A stretch of 60,000 bases of DNA from Membranipora membranacea (lineage: Eukaryota > Bryozoa > Gymnolaemata > Cheilostomatida > Membraniporidae), in assembly GCA_914767715.1 (NCBI GenBank), contig OU612068.1:28088001-28148000 (forward strand). The letters are read 5' to 3'. The position numbers were made by a program, and so were the translations under genes. The notes beneath the pieces are model-generated. The model did not search any database and was not told the origin of the DNA. It saw nothing but the letters and a program-made list of their open reading frames with translations. This document shows, in pieces, positions 56,353 to 60,000 of the stretch (its first letter is position 1; each line of letters starts with the position of its first letter).

Positions 56353-57429
56353 TCAAGCTGGAGCAACTGGTTTACAGAACGACTCGTATACATGATACCC
56401 GAGATCATTCACACATGGTAATGTTAAGAGCTGCTGTAGATACTCAGTTGTAGTGTCACTGCAGAATACATGAATAGTGGCAGCGAGAGGAGGAATAAGC
56501 CGGGCTACAGCGATGGATGGAGAGCTGTTAGTCTTCTGATGAAGCACCTGTGGATCTGTCACTCCTGTTGCAAATACTTTCTGTAAATGTCTGAATAATC
56601 CTTCAAACCCATTATTAATGGTAGACTGTAGTACATAATGATAGTCTTGGCTAGCCAGTATTTCGTTAGTTTCACCGAGCAGGTGCCTCAATGCCACTGA
56701 CTCGGGGTCGTACTCTTCCTGGGCGATGGGAGGAGATATGAACTTCAGGAATGGAGTTTGATGAGTTTCCTCATTAATGCCTTCCATGTTGGCGCGTATT
56801 CTGTCAACCAGCTCACGGAGGGCTTCAACACTGAAAGCTTGCTTCAGAGTTACGTTCATCATTTCCTTTTCTACAGAATGTCTGACAAGATCGCTCAGTT
56901 TTTGAACACCATTGGTGAGAAAGTGTTGGATTGTCTCCAGATACTTCTGGTGAACCTGGCCTTCCTGCTCAGTGAGTGGCTGCTCATTCTCACTCCTGGC
57001 ATAGTTAAACCCTCCTATAATGTTGAGCTGAACTCTAAGGGTCAATATGAGAATACTTGTGGCATAAATTGACACCACAGACCTTGTAAATGACAACAGT
57101 TTCAACTCAGACCACACATACACCTTGTTTGATGGCTTCTGCTGCAGCTGTTCTGTGAGTTTTTCACAGTTCAACTCTAACATTATCTTCTCTCTCAGAC
57201 TTGGAATGATTGACAGTGCAGTGGCATTGCAGGTTCTCTGGTTTGACTCATAATGAGTTTGCTTTCTTGCAGCAACAAATGCTTCAGTCATTTTGAGCTG
57301 TTGGTAATCTTCCAGTTTATCCTTAGCATACTTTACAGCTATATATGCTCCAGCAAACACAGTACTAGCAAACAGAAACTTTCTTCTGTGCCTTTTGAGA
57401 AATCTCCAAATTGCTCCCAGTCCACCCAT
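56353..57429 (-). CDS. PEX3: Peroxin-3 (PEX3), complete, single exon
   Basis: PEX3 is the peroxisomal membrane protein that docks the PEX19 chaperone and inserts membrane proteins into peroxisomes. The frame is 358 residues (human 373) from an ATG with A at -3 and G at +4. Order: short basic N-terminal stretch RFLKRHRRK, one membrane segment about residues 18-32 (FLFASTVFAGAYIAV), then the cytosolic helical domain. Family motifs are HYESNQRTCN (59-68), PSNKVYVWSELK with Trp106 equivalent to the human PEX19-binding Trp104, FTRSVVSIYAT and RVQLNIIGG. It has no introns, in contrast to the neighbours. It is divergent from IDH3G and convergent with the kinesin. Confidence 0.97.
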   Translation of the reverse strand: MGGLGAIWRFLKRHRRKFLFASTVFAGAYIAVKYAKDKLEDYQQLKMTEAFVAARKQTHYESNQRTCNATALSIIPSLREKIMLELNCEKLTEQLQQKPSNKVYVWSELKLLSFTRSVVSIYATSILILTLRVQLNIIGGFNYARSENEQPLTEQEGQVHQKYLETIQHFLTNGVQKLSDLVRHSVEKEMMNVTLKQAFSVEALRELVDRIRANMEGINEETHQTPFLKFISPPIAQEEYDPESVALRHLLGETNEILASQDYHYVLQSTINNGFEGLFRHLQKVFATGVTDPQVLHQKTNSSPSIAVARLIPPLAATIHVFCSDTTTEYLQQLLTLPCVNDLGYHVYESFCKPVAPA

Positions 57430-57743
57430 CTTGAAAAAAATGGAGACTGAAATCTTAATTATAGGACTATCGTTTGAGGGGTATTAAGTACACCCTCAAA
57501 ATGTTAGCAGTATGTGAGATTTTTGTCTATTATGTATCCTGCAAACTTTAGATCTACATTATTTATTTTGAACTTTTAATAAATACTTATCAAAAGAAAT
57601 CCTCACCAGTAAATTAAGACATTAATTAATTAATTACATCATCATATTATGAGTGTCTTTTGTAAGATAAAACAACTCTTTAACATCTTGAATTCAATAT
57701 GTGACTACACAACAACAGCATTAGCAGTAGAAATTGGAAGGTG
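57430..57743. promoter_or_regulatory. Bidirectional promoter region PEX3 / IDH3G
   Basis: Only 314 bp lie between the two start codons, head to head. Both promoters and 5' UTRs must fit here unless UTR introns exist. It is AT-rich (for example TTAATTAATTAATTA near 57622-57636) without a clear TATA box or CpG island. Confidence 0.65.
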
Positions 57744-59891
57744 ATGGCATCCAAAATACCAGCTCAGTTGAAGTATCTCACAAAGTTGACAAATGCTCAT
57801 GCCAGGCAGGTTGGTATAAATGCTAATTATTACAGACAGATGCCAGCCTGTTGCTTAGATCATGGAGACACATGAATGAGTAAAACATCTTACAGTTAGA
57901 TTAGCATGACAAGAAGGCTCAGAGTCAGATCACCAATGAATGGTCATGTATATATTATTTATGACCTATCTAAACCCCACACAGGTATTCTGTATTTGGT
58001 GCAAGTCCATTGGTTGGTTGTGGTCCAAGGCCTTCTCTCTCTCTCTCTATAAATACATTGTAAACTCGGCTCTCATCCACTGGACTTGCACTGACAACAG
58101 AAGGCCTGTGCTACACATTGAAACAGTTACAAGTAACACAGGTTGAAAAAACTAAAGACTGGAACCGTGTACCGGTTCAATTGCACATGCACCGGTTCAA
58201 TTGCACATGCAAACCATTTACATCACATACATATTGATGAGATGGATGGGTAGCTTTGACTAGGAGCTAAATTCATTGTTTGAACACGCTCAAACACATT
58301 TGAACAGGCATGTTTGTTAATCATGTTTCAATTCTGGTTACCAGTCCAAATTGTTACGCTATGGGACATGGGTGCTAAATTAGATAAAACCTGATTGTGT
58401 ATCCATCACGACATATACTGTGACGCAGATATCCCTCAAACAGAGTTAACAGTGATTGGCTAACTTTTAATTTATTATCCATCTGCACCAAACCATCCAA
58501 CCATGTAACAAATTGTGAATTTTATTGGCTGTGACACTTGTTTCAACATTAAGCCTACACAGTATATACAGACAGACTTATATTTGCTGACTTAGGGATT
58601 GTTATCCAGGATTTAAGACTTCTCGTGAATGGCTCATTGTCTACAGTGTCAATATTTTACAGGCGAGATGTTACTGTACCATCCCAGCTGGACTACAGAA
58701 CTTTACTGATATCCCTCCAGCGGTTTATGGAGGTAGACACACTGTCACACTTATCCCAGGTATGAAGCATTGAAAGCCTGTCTTGATTGACTTCTATTTA
58801 ATCCCACCAAAATATTTTAATTTTGTTGCAGTTTTTGCATGGCCCACACATGCATCACAATAACAGCTTAATAATATTGCAGTAGTAGTAGCAACGTGTT
58901 TCTGTATGTTAGCTGAACCTATGCTTATTATCACAGGTGACGGGATAGGACCAGAGTTGGCTGGTTATGTTAAGGAAGCCATCAGGTTCAGCGGAGCTCC
59001 CGTTGACTTTGAGGAGATCGGCGTCAACAGAGAATCATCTGAAGATGAGATAGAGAACGCTATTCTAGCAGTATCAAGGAATGGTGTCGGCCTGAAAGGT
59101 ATGCACTATGTGAATATAAGTCGTCATTGAAAAAAGGACTACAAATATTCAAGTATCATAATTTTTTGAGGTGAATCCATGTACTAAATTTCTAGTGTCA
59201 CGAAGCAAATAATGTAATAACCACAAAATGTTCTTTTAATTTAGGCAACATAGAAGCAGATCTGACAAAGAAAAATGCCAAGTCCAAAAACATTGCCCTG
59301 AGGAAAGGTCTAGACCTGTACGCTAATGTTGTACGCTGTCGCAGTATGCCTTCATATAAAACTCGACACAATAATGTCGACTTGGTTATAATAAGAGAGA
59401 ACACTGAAGGAGAGTATAGTCAGCTAGAACATGAGGTACAGTAAGTCTTTGTTATGATAAGTTACTGCTTCATTAGAATCATGACTGCGTGATCTGATTG
59501 ATATTCGAGGTATTCAAAGGACACTGTCTGAGCAGAGAGTTTAAGAATCAACTCCCCTGTTTGCAATATCTCTCTGTATCAAACTCAGGCCGGTATTTTG
59601 ATAAATTGTATGGATTATCCTCTCTTTGCATTCCAGAATAATAAAGTAGACAACCCCCAAATTGGGAAAATAAACCTAAAGAATACGATTGTACCAAGAT
59701 ATGAATGTATATCCTGAACTGTGAGTACTACATTGTCTTATATTATGTGTCATTTAGAATGTTCCTGGAGTTGTTGAGAGTTTGAAGATTATCACCAGAG
59801 TCAATTCAGCCAGAATAGCAAGATATGCATTTGACTATGCAACAAGAAATAACAGAACAAAAGTTTGTGCTGTTCACAAAGCCAACATTAT
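57744..59891 (+). CDS. IDH3G: Isocitrate dehydrogenase [NAD] subunit gamma, exons 1-5, 3' end outside window
   Basis: This encodes a subunit of the mitochondrial NAD-dependent isocitrate dehydrogenase of the TCA cycle. Exons are 57744-57809, 58663-58759, 58937-59098, 59245-59435 and 59758-59891, about 216 residues, ending in phase 2. The N-terminus ([20 protein letters not shown]) is basic and free of acidic residues, as in a mitochondrial presequence. Motifs are [64 protein letters not shown] and [26 protein letters not shown] and GNIEA favour gamma over beta. Gamma is a regulatory subunit that heterodimerises with alpha. The rest of the gene lies to the right. Confidence 0.93.
57810..58662 (+). 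other. IDH3G intron 1
   Basis: This 853-bp intron contains a small inverted repeat (GTGCAAGTCCATTGG near 57999-58013 against CCACTGGACTTGCAC near 58078-58092), a CT run near 58036-58048, and a 20-bp tandem duplication. No gene is seen. Confidence 0.7.
58171..58210. repeat. Perfect 20-bp tandem duplication
   Basis: ACCGGTTCAATTGCACATGC occurs twice without a gap in IDH3G intron 1. Confidence 0.95.
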
Positions 59892-60000
59892 GTAAGCTCG
59901 ACTTCCCGAATTCTACATGCAATAGCTTTGCCCTAGCCTTGTCACATAAATAGGCCAGGCCATCTTTGCCAATATATGTCAAGCAAAGGCTCCATTACAA
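59892..60000 (+). other. Partial IDH3G intron 5 at right edge
   Basis: It begins with the donor GTAAGC, and the next exon is outside the window. A stop codon straddles the donor (ATG TAA), but splicing removes it. Confidence 0.7.

Noticed and set aside
1-60000. tRNA, rRNA, CRISPR, operons, bacterial insertion sequences
   Set aside because: No cloverleaf, spacer array or prokaryotic gene structure was seen; all genes are spliced or typical eukaryotic.
1-60000. A novel multigene system
   Set aside because: All supported proteins belong to known families with unrelated roles; the order gives no sign of joint function.

Overview
The window is animal nuclear DNA: spliceosomal genes on both strands, AT-rich introns of about 50 to 2,000 bp, and no operons. 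The proteins are close to metazoan families: HUWE1 with its full animal domain order, a distinct IDH3 gamma subunit, PEX3, and a calmodulin-type C-terminal kinesin like sea-urchin kinesin-C. I infer an invertebrate, probably an early-branching animal such as a sponge. No sequence feature here proves the phylum.

Layout. (1) 382-37653, minus strand: HUWE1, a giant HECT-type E3 ubiquitin ligase. I traced 62 coding exons by splice sites, phase and family similarity, from the initiator ATG at 37653 to a donor at 381. They give about 4,086 residues in one open frame. The HECT domain lies beyond the left edge. Its introns hold several foldback (inverted-repeat) elements, a partial segmental duplication and a TIR-bounded element. 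(2) 37654-39119: intergenic gap between divergent HUWE1 and the kinesin. (3) 39120-55809, plus strand: a 33-exon kinesin-14 gene of 1,494 codons plus stop, with a basic N-terminus, long coiled coil and C-terminal motor. Intron 4 carries a 5'-truncated, frameshifted non-LTR retrotransposon. (4) 56353-57429, minus strand: PEX3, complete and intronless, convergent with the kinesin. (5) 57744 to the right edge, plus strand: IDH3G, first five exons, divergent from PEX3 across about 314 bp.

The genes are unrelated housekeeping functions: ubiquitin ligation, microtubule motor, peroxisome membrane biogenesis and the TCA cycle. They do not form a functional cluster. I see no new multigene system. The unusual material is the intronic mobile DNA, especially two foldback elements bounded by TTAA, and a few splicing oddities (a GC-AG intron and a candidate 12-nt microexon).
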